This document shows, piece by piece, positions 35,692-44,156 of a stretch of DNA of 64,000 bases. This DNA comes from Mucilaginibacter inviolabilis. GTDB taxonomy: Bacteria; Bacteroidota; Bacteroidia; Sphingobacteriales; Sphingobacteriaceae. Position numbers and translations under genes: made by a program. Below the pieces are notes generated by a model. That model was not told the origin of the DNA. It did no database searches and worked only from the letters and a program-made list of their open reading frames with translations. Location of the stretch: NCBI RefSeq assembly GCF_011089895.1, contig NZ_JAANAT010000004.1, positions 248,001 through 312,000 of the forward strand. The letters run 5' to 3'. Within the stretch, counting starts at the first letter, position 1. The number at the start of each line of letters is the position of its first letter.

Positions 35692-35913
35692 TTAGAACCT
35701 GCTGTTATCTCTGAAATTGTCTCTGAAATTTTGAGTGCGGGCAGCTATTTGCTCTACGGTAAGTTCGCCGTATCTTTTTGCACGATCCATCCATTCAGGC
35801 CCATTCTCGGTAAGGTCATCAATGATCGATTTACCATTCGGCCCCTTTTTGGTAACATAGTTTATGCCGTATGCAACCGCTGCACCAACGACAAGAAATT
35901 TTAGTAAGCCCAT
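35692..35913 (-). CDS. Small YtxH-like membrane protein
   Basis: 73 residues. An N-terminal hydrophobic, Gly/Ala-rich segment (LLKFLVVGAAVAYGINYV), then a charged amphipathic tail (DRAKRYGELTVEQIAARTQN). This is the general layout of YtxH/gas-vesicle-like stress proteins, but similarity is weak. The gap 35435-35691 to the rhamnosidase start shows no other gene. Confidence 0.55.
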   Translation of the reverse strand: MGLLKFLVVGAAVAYGINYVTKKGPNGKSIIDDLTENGPEWMDRAKRYGELTVEQIAARTQNFRDNFRDNSRF

Positions 35914-35970
35914 AATTTTAATTTTTATTGTTTGTATGACAATGATGATGCCAGTTTGTTACATGCTCGA

Positions 35971-36293
35971 GTTAAGAGCCAGAGTATAAGAATCAGGGAT
36001 CAGGAGCATAGTTAAACAGCAAGCCAGCTAATTGCAAATTAGTAAAAATCATGGTTTACATATTTTATTGATGATTGTTATGTAATTTATTGATTTTAAA
36101 TAATTTAAATAAGGGTAACCCATGAAAAGTGTAAACCATGTAAACCCACTTTTGTCCACTCTGGACCTCTTGCAGAGGGCTCTGGGTTATAGACTGTCCT
36201 TATGTAACTTCCGGAGCCCTTTCCGGAGAACCGGAGGGGACAAAATGATCTCTGTTTTTTCCTGGTTCCTGATTCTTATTATCTTGACTCTAA
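35971..36293. repeat. Widely spaced inverted repeat enclosing a MITE-like element
   Basis: The left arm 35971-36005 and right arm 36260-36293 are inverted copies with only a few differences (shared core TATAAGAATCAGG against CCTGATTCTTAT). Between them lie the 103-bp element at 36053-36155 and two GC-rich hairpins (CCTCTTGCAGAGG, and TTCCGGAG words near 36210-36236). It fills the spacer in front of the YdcF gene and may be a composite insertion. Confidence 0.65.
36053..36155 (+). repeat. MITE-like element, copy 1
   Basis: 103 bases aligned end to end with 48817-48919. The strongest shared blocks are GGTTTACATATTTT at the left, TATGTAATTTATTGATT in the middle and a 29-base identical right end containing GTAAACCATGTAAACCC. 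The left inverted terminus is degenerate here compared with copy 2. Confidence 0.75.
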
Positions 36294-36329
36294 ATTTTAA
36301 TTACTTTTACGACAAAAGTATACCTGTAT

Positions 36330-37085
36330 ATGTTTTTTATCCTGTCGAAAATATTGGCGTTTTTGCTTTTTCCACTGTCATATGTATTTGTTTTATTACT
36401 GATGGCGGCTTTTGCAAAGAACATAAAACGTAAACGCAAATATCTGTTATGGGGTATCGGGGTGCTTTATTTTTTTTCTAATTCATTCCTGATCAACCGG
36501 CTGGCCCATGCTTGGGACATAGCACCCGTTGAGCTGGAAAAAGGCAAAACATATAGTGCGGCCATTGTGCTTGGAGGTTTTGCATCAGACGATAGTGAAG
36601 GTCGTGGTATGTTCGGTCCTGCGGCCGACAGGTTTATACAAGGGGTTCTCTTGCAAAAGACGGGTAGGGTGAAATACGTCTTAATTTCGGGAGGTAACGG
36701 CAATTTAAACCCATCTGCTTTTCGGGAAGGAGCCTGGGCTAAATATCAGCTTAAGGCTGCGCAGATCCCGGATAGCTGCATCCTGATAGAAGACCAATCG
36801 CGTAATACCTTGGAAAATGCATCTTTAACAAAAGCCCTGCTTCAAAAGCATGCACAGCGGGGGCCGTATTTATTAGTAACTTCTGCTTTTCATATGCGCC
36901 GCTCGGTACGGATCTTTAAAAAAATGGGTGTTGATGTATTACCATATCCTTGTAATTATATGGCCGGAACCGGCAATTTTAGTTTAAGCGAGTTTGTGCC
37001 CAGTGCCGATTCGCTAAACAAATGGAGCTTTTATATCAAAGAAATAATTGGTCTTGCTGTTAACTATATCTCCGGACGCGGTTAA
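36330..37085 (+). CDS. YdcF/SanA family protein (DUF218)
   Basis: 251 residues with two N-terminal membrane helices (about 1-25 and 35-50) and a DUF218 Rossmann-like domain: AIVLGGFAS, DRFIQGVLLQKTGRVKYVLISGG, DQSRNTLENA and LVTSAFHMRRSV. ElyC/SanA relatives affect envelope integrity and peptidoglycan precursor carriers. Followed 44 bp later by the two-component system, suggesting joint transcription. Confidence 0.85.
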   Translation: MFFILSKILAFLLFPLSYVFVLLLMAAFAKNIKRKRKYLLWGIGVLYFFSNSFLINRLAHAWDIAPVELEKGKTYSAAIVLGGFASDDSEGRGMFGPAADRFIQGVLLQKTGRVKYVLISGGNGNLNPSAFREGAWAKYQLKAAQIPDSCILIEDQSRNTLENASLTKALLQKHAQRGPYLLVTSAFHMRRSVRIFKKMGVDVLPYPCNYMAGTGNFSLSEFVPSADSLNKWSFYIKEIIGLAVNYISGRG

Positions 37086-37129
37086 TATGCTTTAGCGTTT
37101 GGAGATTAAAATTTATACAAATTAATACT

Positions 37130-37828
37130 ATGGGGATATTACTGGTTGAGGATGAACCCAATGTGGTATCGGTAATAAAGCGCGGACTGGCAGAATTTGG
37201 CTACGAAGTAAGCGTTGCAGGAAATGGAGCAACCGGTTTGCAAATGGCGCTTGATCATGATTTTGACCTGGTGATACTAGACGTTATGCTGCCCGTAATG
37301 GACGGCATACAAGTGTGTAAGCTCATCAGGCAGCAAAAACAAACAGTGCCTGTTATTATGCTTACTGCGCTTGACTCTACCGAAAATATTGTGAATGGTT
37401 TAGATAGTGGTGCCGATGATTATCTGGTAAAACCCTTTAAAATTGCCGAACTGGCGGCACGTTTGCGAACGCTGCTACGTCGTAAAAGCGGCGAGCTACA
37501 ACCTAAAAATATATTTACCATCAGCGACCTGGAGCTTAACGCCGAATCAAAAATAGCTTACCGTAACCAGGAACCATTAAAACTCACGGCTACAGAGTAC
37601 CGGCTGCTGGAGTATTTTGTAAAGAATCAGAAAAAAGTACTGTCACGTATCCAGATACTGGAAAGTGTATGGGATATTGATTTTAATATGGGTACCAACG
37701 TGGTTGATGTATATGTAAACTATCTGCGCAGAAAATTAGAAAAAGGTGGTGGTTCAAAACTCATACACACAGTTTTTGGTATGGGATATATCATGAAAGA
37801 GGGAGAGCCCGATGAAAATACAAAGTAA
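37130..37828 (+). CDS. OmpR-family response regulator
   Basis: 232 residues. Receiver domain with VEDEPN, phospho-acceptor in LVILDVMLPVMDG (about Asp50), and VKPF (about 101); winged-helix DNA-binding domain (about 130-225, ELNAESKIAYR, LTATEYRLLEYF, VDVYVNYLRRKLE). Its end overlaps the kinase start by 17 bases, so the pair is translated together. Confidence 0.95.
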   Translation: MGILLVEDEPNVVSVIKRGLAEFGYEVSVAGNGATGLQMALDHDFDLVILDVMLPVMDGIQVCKLIRQQKQTVPVIMLTALDSTENIVNGLDSGADDYLVKPFKIAELAARLRTLLRRKSGELQPKNIFTISDLELNAESKIAYRNQEPLKLTATEYRLLEYFVKNQKKVLSRIQILESVWDIDFNMGTNVVDVYVNYLRRKLEKGGGSKLIHTVFGMGYIMKEGEPDENTK

Positions 37829-39179
37829 AATAACCTTACTGTTCCTGTTACTTTCTGGCGTGATATTGTTATTGCTCAATATCACTATTTTTTACCTGGT
37901 ATACAGGTTTGGTTTCGACGATTTTTTTAAGCGATTGGAAGCCCGTGTAAATATATCGGCCGAGGTGCACCTGTTTCCTGGTGCCAAAAGCCAGGCTTAT
38001 CAGGAAGTGAGAAACCGTTATCTGGAAAAACTGGAATCAGAAAAAGAACATTTTTTTAGCACGGATACACTTAATAAAATTAATATAAATGGAGGAATTG
38101 ATGCTAAAAGCAGTTTTATTAAAAATATCTTAAAAGATAGTGCGGCACGCTATAAGGTTGATAATATTTTTTATGCTGGCAGGGTATTTACAAAAGGTAA
38201 TAGTAAATATATTGTTATTGTTTCGGCCATTGACCCATCCGGTTTTCAGGAATTGAAAGATCTGCAGAGAATATTGGTTTATGGCTTTTTGGCGGCTATG
38301 ATTCTGGTTTATTTTATAGGTAAAATATTTTCCTTTTATACCTTTCAGCCGGTACGGCGTATCATTAATAATGTTAAAAATATAACGGCCAATAATCTGC
38401 ATTTTAGGCTGGATGAATTGAGTGGCAAGGACGAGATAGCCGAACTATCTTATACCTTCAATGACATGCTTAACCGCCTGGAAACCGCTTTTGAAACGCA
38501 AAACAACTTTGTAAGCAATGCTTCGCACGAGTTGCGTACACCTTTAACCATTATCAGTAGCGAAGCTGAACTGGCCATAAGTAAAACTGATGTAAGCCCG
38601 GAGCAGCGAGAGGTATTTGGTATCATCTACTCTGAGGCTGAAAAGCTGGGACAGATACTGAATAGTTTATTGACGCTTGCACAATCGGGCTTTGACGGTA
38701 AAAAACAGCGCTGGGAAAGCATCCGGATTGATGAGCTCTTGATGACCGCTTCAGAATCAATCAAAAGGATCAATATCGACAGTAATATACAGATTGATCT
38801 GGAAGATATGCCAACCGACGAGCACTTGCTTTATGTAAGCGGTAACAGTAACTTACTGCGCCTGGCCGTTACCAACATTATCAGCAATGCTTGTAAATAT
38901 TCGGACAACCGTATGGTGAAAATAAGGTTGCTGACCGAAAATAATAAAGTGATTATCTCCATTACAGACCAGGGCATAGGTATACCCGAAAGTGAACTGC
39001 AGCATATTTTTGAACCATTTTTCAGGGCCTCCAATACGCACAGCTACGAAGGACATGGGGTAGGCTTACCTCTAACACTTAACATTATTCGTTTGCACAG
39101 GGGGAGTATAGGTATTCGTTCAGACGTTGGTAAAGGTACCGAGATCAAGGTGTTTTTACCTGTAGAGGCATCGGCGTAA
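37812..39179 (+). CDS. Sensor histidine kinase
   Basis: 455 residues. Two membrane helices (about 9-29 and 158-178) enclose a periplasmic domain of about 125 residues without a recognised fold. HAMP follows (about 178-230), then the H-box ASHELRTPLT (His about 239), N-box (NIISNACKYS) and G-boxes (DQGIGIPESE, GHGVGLPL). CusS/BaeS-like architecture. The stimulus is unknown. Next genes are a Usp-like protein and a bestrophin channel. Confidence 0.95.
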   Translation: MKIQSKITLLFLLLSGVILLLLNITIFYLVYRFGFDDFFKRLEARVNISAEVHLFPGAKSQAYQEVRNRYLEKLESEKEHFFSTDTLNKININGGIDAKSSFIKNILKDSAARYKVDNIFYAGRVFTKGNSKYIVIVSAIDPSGFQELKDLQRILVYGFLAAMILVYFIGKIFSFYTFQPVRRIINNVKNITANNLHFRLDELSGKDEIAELSYTFNDMLNRLETAFETQNNFVSNASHELRTPLTIISSEAELAISKTDVSPEQREVFGIIYSEAEKLGQILNSLLTLAQSGFDGKKQRWESIRIDELLMTASESIKRINIDSNIQIDLEDMPTDEHLLYVSGNSNLLRLAVTNIISNACKYSDNRMVKIRLLTENNKVIISITDQGIGIPESELQHIFEPFFRASNTHSYEGHGVGLPLTLNIIRLHRGSIGIRSDVGKGTEIKVFLPVEASA

Positions 39180-39283
39180 AACTCTAATCAATTTCTAATA
39201 ACTTTCTTAGATCATCTTAATTATTGGTGGCTACACTTGTATCAAACAAAACAGTACAAGTTTAACCATTAATAATTACGACT

Positions 39284-39763
39284 ATGAAAACGCTGTTCAT
39301 CCCCACCGATTTTACCTACCAATCGCTCCAAAGTATACCAACCATAGCTCAGCAATACTATCCGCAAAAAGTAGATATCAGGCTGGTACACATGCTGAAG
39401 ATTACTGATAACATAGGCGAACTGCTGATGCTGTCGCGTCGTTCAACTGAGTACAGGCAGATCCCTGATAATTTTTATATCCGCTGCCGCGATCTTGAAA
39501 AAGACTTCAGTCACCTGATCAACCGTATCCATATCGATATTTTTTATGGCAGTACCGTGGCGGTTTTTAATAACTACCTGGATGCACATAACGTGGATGC
39601 CATTGTGCCACCGCACGATAACTATCAGTTACTTTTTAAAAATAGCATTGACCCCGAAGTGCTGATTGAAAAATGCGGCAAACGGGTGCTTGACAACACA
39701 GAAACAGATGGCATAATAGTAAACCTCATTGCCAAGGAGCCAGAATTAACAGAACAAGAGTAA
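39284..39763 (+). CDS. Universal-stress-protein-like protein
   Basis: 159 residues starting KTLFIPTDFTYQSLQSI, the usual first strand and loop of the Usp fold, with alternating strands and helices up to about 135 (HNVDAIVPPHDNY). The ATP-binding GxxGxxxxG(S/T) loop is not evident, so it would be a non-ATP-binding or diverged member. 25 bp upstream of the bestrophin gene and likely in the same transcript. Confidence 0.65.
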   Translation: MKTLFIPTDFTYQSLQSIPTIAQQYYPQKVDIRLVHMLKITDNIGELLMLSRRSTEYRQIPDNFYIRCRDLEKDFSHLINRIHIDIFYGSTVAVFNNYLDAHNVDAIVPPHDNYQLLFKNSIDPEVLIEKCGKRVLDNTETDGIIVNLIAKEPELTEQE

Positions 39764-39787
39764 TTAACCCCTAAATTATTAAATATC

Positions 39788-40720
39788 ATGCTACTAAAAG
39801 AAAACATCCCGGTTACCTATGTATTCGGAAAAATAAAAAAAGAACTCATCATGGTGGCCATTTATGCCTCGGCTATTTACCTGGTGCATCAGTACTATGA
39901 CTTGAGAGAAGTTTCCATCCCCTTAACGGTACCTACCATATTGGGTACTATTATATCCCTGTTACTGGCTTTCCGGTCAAATCAGGCATACGGTCGTTGG
40001 TGGGAGGCCCGTATTTTGTGGGGCGGCATTGTGAATGATTGCCGTACGATTACCCGCCAGGTACTCACCTTTGTTGACAGCAGTATTGACGGCGACGAGA
40101 AGTGGGCGCTCAAAGAACGGATTGTAAAACGGCAGATAGCCTGGTGCTACAGTTTGAGCCGCCACCTGCGTAAACAAGATGCTAAACAAAACCTGGAGGC
40201 GTTTTTAAGCGATGATGATGTCCGGAATATTCGTAATGTAGATCATGTGCCGCTGGCTTTAAATGAGTTACAAGGGCATGATTTGCGCACTTTGTACAAA
40301 CTGGGTTGGGTTAACGAGTACCAGCAGGTAACTATGGATGGCACCCTGACCAGTTTTATGAACTCCATGGGTGGATGCGAGCGGATCAAGAATACCGTAT
40401 TCCCGGCTACATATAGCGTGTATATACACTGGCTAGTATTGTTTTTTGTACTACTGTTACCTTTTAGCCTGATGGAGTCTTTTGGCATATTACAGGTGCC
40501 GCTGGTGATCGCTATTTCGTCGGCATTTTTCCTGATCGAAAAAATGGCTATCCATTTGCAAGATCCATTTGAAAATATGCCGACAGATACTCCTACCACC
40601 GCCATCAGCCGGAAAATTGAGCAGGATCTGAAACAAATGCTGAAAGACGAAATGCCACAAGTGACCGATATGGTGACGAACAACCAGCAGCAAAAACAGG
40701 CGGCATTCTATATTTTATAA
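39788..40720 (+). CDS. Bestrophin-family anion channel (RFP-TM / UPF0187)
   Basis: 310 residues of bacterial bestrophin type: VPTILGTIISLLLAFRSNQAYGRWWEAR is the pore-lining start of the family, followed by DCRTITRQ, a cytosolic helical region with HLRKQD, and MAIHLQDPFENMPTDTP near the end, corresponding to the conserved DPF motif. Forms pentameric Cl- or cation channels in other species. A strong terminator follows at 40800. Confidence 0.9.
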   Translation: MLLKENIPVTYVFGKIKKELIMVAIYASAIYLVHQYYDLREVSIPLTVPTILGTIISLLLAFRSNQAYGRWWEARILWGGIVNDCRTITRQVLTFVDSSIDGDEKWALKERIVKRQIAWCYSLSRHLRKQDAKQNLEAFLSDDDVRNIRNVDHVPLALNELQGHDLRTLYKLGWVNEYQQVTMDGTLTSFMNSMGGCERIKNTVFPATYSVYIHWLVLFFVLLLPFSLMESFGILQVPLVIAISSAFFLIEKMAIHLQDPFENMPTDTPTTAISRKIEQDLKQMLKDEMPQVTDMVTNNQQQKQAAFYIL

Positions 40721-40799
40721 TAAGGTTATAAGTAGTTAATAGTTAATTGATTGCCTACTGAGCGAGTGGTTTTTGGCTCTCCTGTTGCTTTAAATCAAA

Positions 40800-40832
40800 C
40801 AGCCCGGCATCCTTAAAAAAGGAGCCGGGCTG
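40800..40832 (+). terminator. Terminator after the bestrophin gene
   Basis: CAGCCCGGCATCC pairs with GGAGCCGGGCTG around a short A-rich loop, followed by TCGTTTGTT. It separates the plus-strand signalling and channel genes from the convergent acyltransferase. Confidence 0.8.
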
Positions 40833-40876
40833 TCGTTTGTTATAAGTATATGGAAAGTTGAGGACATGGTTAGTAT

Positions 40877-41965
40877 CTAAGCCTGCTTCCTTTTAGCTGT
40901 CAGATATCTGCGTACCGGTATATCATAGATCACCATCACCAGGTAAGCTATTCCAACCAGCAATATGGCCGAAACCGGGATAATTAATCCCAATTGGCCA
41001 GGCCCCGGTTTGTGAGCAGCGTAATACTTCCCAAACATCCACATTACCGAGTAATGGGTCATATACAATGGGTATGATATTTTTCCGCAGAATACGCACA
41101 ATTTCTTTATCCCCTGGGTTAAGGCTGCGCCTGCACCTAAGGCTATTAATAGCGGGAAGTAAAAGAGCACTACCAGGGTTTCGGAAAGCCAGTTCCATTT
41201 AGTAGAGAAAGGCATCAGGAAAGCTAAAGCCAGCAGCGCCGCCAGTCCTAAAAAGCCCAGTTTGTTTTTGATGATCCAGTTAAAGCGATATACCAATAAG
41301 CCGGCTAAAAACGAATAGCTGATGCGGGCGCCGCCATCCCAAAAGTTGCCCTTACCCCAGCCGCCCATCAGGTTTCCGGAATGAGAAGCCACAAAACAAA
41401 GACCTACTGCCGCCAATATCGCTAACACAAGCAATACCCGTTTATTAACACGGCAAAGGACAAAAGCATAAACAATATTGGCTATATACTCCCAAAATAG
41501 CGACCATGCCGGAGCGTTAAAGCCGAATTGGTTAAAATAACGATCTGGCATTACCGGGAAGGGAATAAGCAGTATAGACATTAAAAATAACAGGATTAGC
41601 CTGCTTGCGCTGTACAGCTCCGGGTGACCGCCAAAAGGATCAAAAAGAAACGCTAACAGGCCCAGTACCGAGCCAAAAATAACTAAAGGGTGCAGTCTGA
41701 TGATCCGGGATTTAAAAAACTCCATAATGCCCATTTTACCAATACGGTCGTCATAAGCATACCCGATCACAAAACCCGACAGACAAAAGAAAAAATCGAC
41801 TGCAAGGAAACCATGCCCGATAAAGTTTTGACTGTAATCGGAATAGGCTATTTCCATAAAATGGAAAATTACCACGGCGAAGGCCGCGATACCACGCAAG
41901 CCATCAAGAATTTCAAAGTGTTGTTTAGTTTTTAGAATCTCGTTATTGAGTTTGTGTTCGATCAT
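40877..41965 (-). CDS. Acyltransferase 3 family membrane protein (OafA-like)
   Basis: 362 residues from ATG 41965 (MIEHKLNNEIL). About ten membrane helices; HFEILDGLRGIAAFAVVIFH at the N-terminus is the acyltransferase-3 signature with the conserved DGLRG and the FH histidine, and FLAVDFFFCLSGFVIG follows. Such proteins O-acylate surface sugars. No polysaccharide genes adjoin. It is the first protein gene downstream of the riboswitch and tRNA-Cys on the same strand. Confidence 0.9.
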   Translation of the reverse strand: MIEHKLNNEILKTKQHFEILDGLRGIAAFAVVIFHFMEIAYSDYSQNFIGHGFLAVDFFFCLSGFVIGYAYDDRIGKMGIMEFFKSRIIRLHPLVIFGSVLGLLAFLFDPFGGHPELYSASRLILLFLMSILLIPFPVMPDRYFNQFGFNAPAWSLFWEYIANIVYAFVLCRVNKRVLLVLAILAAVGLCFVASHSGNLMGGWGKGNFWDGGARISYSFLAGLLVYRFNWIIKNKLGFLGLAALLALAFLMPFSTKWNWLSETLVVLFYFPLLIALGAGAALTQGIKKLCVFCGKISYPLYMTHYSVMWMFGKYYAAHKPGPGQLGLIIPVSAILLVGIAYLVMVIYDIPVRRYLTAKRKQA

Positions 41966-42130
41966 TAGTGTTTGGTTTATACAGGATAAAAGCAGCTGCA
42001 CCGGGGTTGTGCATAAATTCCAAGAATACCAAATAATAACGATTTAGCCAATTTTTTTCGATTTGAAATTTGGCAGGGAACCGAAGGCTTGCTGTATGCC
42101 ATGTAGATTATTGGGAATTTATGGCCTTAG

Positions 42131-42172
42131 AAGCCTTGCCCATCATGGTTCGACGGAGATCACCGAGACATC
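42131..42172. repeat. Fragment of the REP-like element
   Basis: About 42 bases resembling the right half of the 78-bp repeat (ATGGTTCGACGGAGATCACC against ATGGTTCGACGGGCTCACC), same orientation as copy A. It has no left arm and so looks decayed. Confidence 0.5.
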
Positions 42173-42267
42173 CATGTTTTATCTTTAATGTTATGTGATT
42201 TCACCATCAAAGTCCCTGGATTTTATCTCAGGGCGATAAATAGTATAAAAGTAAGGGAGAAAATTTG

Positions 42268-42338
42268 ACGTCGCGGGCAGATTCGAACTGCCGTAGAAGG
42301 TTTTGCAGACCTTAACCTATCCTCTCGGTCACGCGACT
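42268..42338 (-). tRNA. tRNA-Cys (anticodon GCA)
   Basis: 71 bases. The anticodon arm AAGGT-CTGCAAA-ACCTT gives GCA; D-stem ACC/GGT, T-arm GGCAG-TTCGAAT-CTGCC; discriminator U, as is typical of tRNA-Cys. The acceptor pairs six bases (GTCGCG/CGCGAC), but the outermost pair reads A opposite G, a mismatch worth noting. No CCA is encoded. It starts 5 bases after a U8 tract that ends the leader of a SAM-I riboswitch on the same strand. No strong terminator is visible behind it. Confidence 0.88.
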
Positions 42339-42385
42339 TTTTAAAAAAAACTATAAATCACTTATGGAAGATGGAAGGGTAAGAT

Positions 42386-42500
42386 CTTATTTATCTTTCT
42401 CCTATGCGGAGCAGGAATTAGCACCTTTTACATTATGCGGATGTACAGGTTGCTAAGACGTCTTTGGGCCTTTCCCTCAGTCTTTCTTGATAAGCGTGAT
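42386..42500 (-). promoter_or_regulatory. SAM-I (S-box) riboswitch upstream of tRNA-Cys
   Basis: The minus strand carries the S-box consensus in order: CTTATCAAGA (P1 5' strand), GAGGGAAAGGCCC, the P2 return with GCAACC, a P3 hairpin (TACAT/ATGTA), AAGGTGCTAATTCC, a P4 hairpin (CTCC/GGAG) and GAAAGATAAATAAG (P1 3' strand). All tertiary and SAM-contact blocks are present. No methionine or sulfur gene follows. The next gene on this strand is tRNA-Cys, 48 bases on, behind an eight-U tract. The leader between (42343-42385) can fold with ATAAAT/ATTTAT (42390-42395 with 42353-42358) and AAGAT/ATCTT pairs. Confidence 0.93.
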
Positions 42501-42528
42501 AAAGAACTATTTGTCGTTGTTGACACTG

Positions 42529-42560
42529 CAAATATAAAATTGTTTTTATATAAATCCTAT
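42529..42560 (-). promoter_or_regulatory. Promoter of the SAM-I riboswitch transcript
   Basis: An exact TAnnTTTG box on the minus strand (TATATTTG, 42529-42536), with a T-rich -33 region near 42555-42560, about 30 bases upstream of riboswitch P1. It lies downstream of the lipoprotein gene ending at 42631, so the riboswitch has its own start site and is not a read-through leader. Confidence 0.65.
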
Positions 42561-42630
42561 AGATTTAGTAGAATATTTTATTCTTTTAATGAATTTTGTA
42601 TTTATCTGTCTTAATTTCAGTAGATTAAAA

Positions 42631-43989
42631 TTAATTGGCAGGAGTTATACGATATACACCATCGGTCCTTACGGATATAATGCTGCCATCTTGTAGCTGA
42701 TAATCGCTCACCACATACAGATTACCGTTACCGTCGGCCTGAACAAGTTTTACTTCTTTAGTTTTCAAATTTAAGGTATAATACCCGTCTATTTGTACCT
42801 GGGTACTGTAGTTGAAGGTTCTGTAAAAAGTTAAGATATCGCCTTTTATATTGGCTATCACCGGAGGGTAAGTTCCGTCTCCATAGGTATAGGCTGATTG
42901 ATATACAGGGGAACCATCTTTATAAACGCTGAAGGCAGTTAATATATCTTTAGCTGTATTTTCCTTTGCCGAACTCACAAATGCATAGCCCGAAGTATTA
43001 TCAATATCAATTAAACCGGAATTTTGATCAAGATTCAGCGGGGTAGACATAGAGCCATTGGTAGTGTTAATCAAATTATTAGCATACAGGATATGGTTTG
43101 CACTATACTCGTTTATGCGGGTAAAATCAAAATTATCCAATGAATATTTCACTTTTGACAGATCGGCCAGATTAATAAGCGAAGCTGTTTTATCTTCAAA
43201 TATAGGATTGGTTACCAATACATGGTTATTGACAATACGGGAAATCCGGCCGTAACCCGAAGATACAAAATCAACAAAAGTTGATTGTTGCGTGTTTATA
43301 TTGTATTTAGCTAACGTAACCCTGTCGCTACCCCGGTCAATAGTTACCGGTGGAACACTGGCTGTATTTTTATCACCGTAAATAAGTAACTCATTATCTG
43401 ATACAGCTCTTATAAAGGTGGATGGTAATTTATCGCTGATAACATCCACTGCAAAAGTTTTCAATGATATTCTTTTGGTATAAAGCACATTATTCACATC
43501 GTCGGTTATAAATAAATAATTTCGGGAAGGTGAGATGTCAAGTGCTTCGGGGCCTAGGCTTTGTTTCAGATCCAATAGTTTTTTATAATTAAAAGCCTGA
43601 ACAAACTGATGGGTATAATCATTAATACTATATTGACGGATAGTATCTGAAGTCACAACGGTTTGCACTTTGAAATTGTACTTAACGCCGGGTTTAAAAG
43701 CGTAATTAATAATTGCCGAGTAGTTATTAGTATTATTTTTAGATACAGTTACAGTCTGTAAGGTATTGGTATCTTGTTTCAGGATGATTTTTGAAGGTGC
43801 GGGATTTTGATCATACCGCAGAAAAATTTGCACCTGATTACCGGCCAGGGGTGCAATTTTAAAAGCAATAGTGCCTGCATCCTTTATAACAGCCTTAGCC
43901 GGCGGTGGGTAAAACGGCATATCATTTTTCTTTGAACAGCTGTTAAGCAATAAAGCAGCGGCAATAATAAGGTAAATGTTATTTTTCAT
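42631..43989 (-). CDS. Lipoprotein with propeller-like C-terminal part, unknown function
   Basis: 452 residues. Lipoprotein signal (IIAAALLLNSCSKKND; Cys18). A fibronectin-like segment (about 40-125) is followed by repeated strand patterns such as ALDISPSRNYLFITDDVNN and DGYYTLNLKTKEVKLVQAD, suggesting a six- or seven-bladed beta-propeller. Probably attached to a membrane. No family is recognised and no neighbour suggests a role; the gene is divergent from argH. Confidence 0.7.
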   Translation of the reverse strand: MKNNIYLIIAAALLLNSCSKKNDMPFYPPPAKAVIKDAGTIAFKIAPLAGNQVQIFLRYDQNPAPSKIILKQDTNTLQTVTVSKNNTNNYSAIINYAFKPGVKYNFKVQTVVTSDTIRQYSINDYTHQFVQAFNYKKLLDLKQSLGPEALDISPSRNYLFITDDVNNVLYTKRISLKTFAVDVISDKLPSTFIRAVSDNELLIYGDKNTASVPPVTIDRGSDRVTLAKYNINTQQSTFVDFVSSGYGRISRIVNNHVLVTNPIFEDKTASLINLADLSKVKYSLDNFDFTRINEYSANHILYANNLINTTNGSMSTPLNLDQNSGLIDIDNTSGYAFVSSAKENTAKDILTAFSVYKDGSPVYQSAYTYGDGTYPPVIANIKGDILTFYRTFNYSTQVQIDGYYTLNLKTKEVKLVQADGNGNLYVVSDYQLQDGSIISVRTDGVYRITPAN

Positions 43990-44156
43990 AGGTAATAAAT
44001 GATGGTTAAGGTAATGTTTTAATATTAAATAAGATTAAAAGCATTGTAAAATATTGGTAATAATTATGACTTATAAATATTAAAAAGGTTTAATACAGAT
44101 TTAGGGATTATTCATTTTTTTGGGGTTTATTTCTCCTTAATGTACATATTTGCATC

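Noticed and set aside
36122..36433. 103-codon frame before the YdcF gene, starting in the repeat region.
   Set aside because: It runs through the MITE-like and hairpin repeats and overlaps the true YdcF start in another frame; the translation has no protein-like pattern.
4664..39269. 17-base identity AGTACAAGTTTAACCAT at 4664-4680 and 39253-39269, both in promoter regions.
   Set aside because: By a rough count of base pairs compared on both strands, about half a chance 17-base match is expected in 64 kb, and the flanks do not align. Not reported as an operator.
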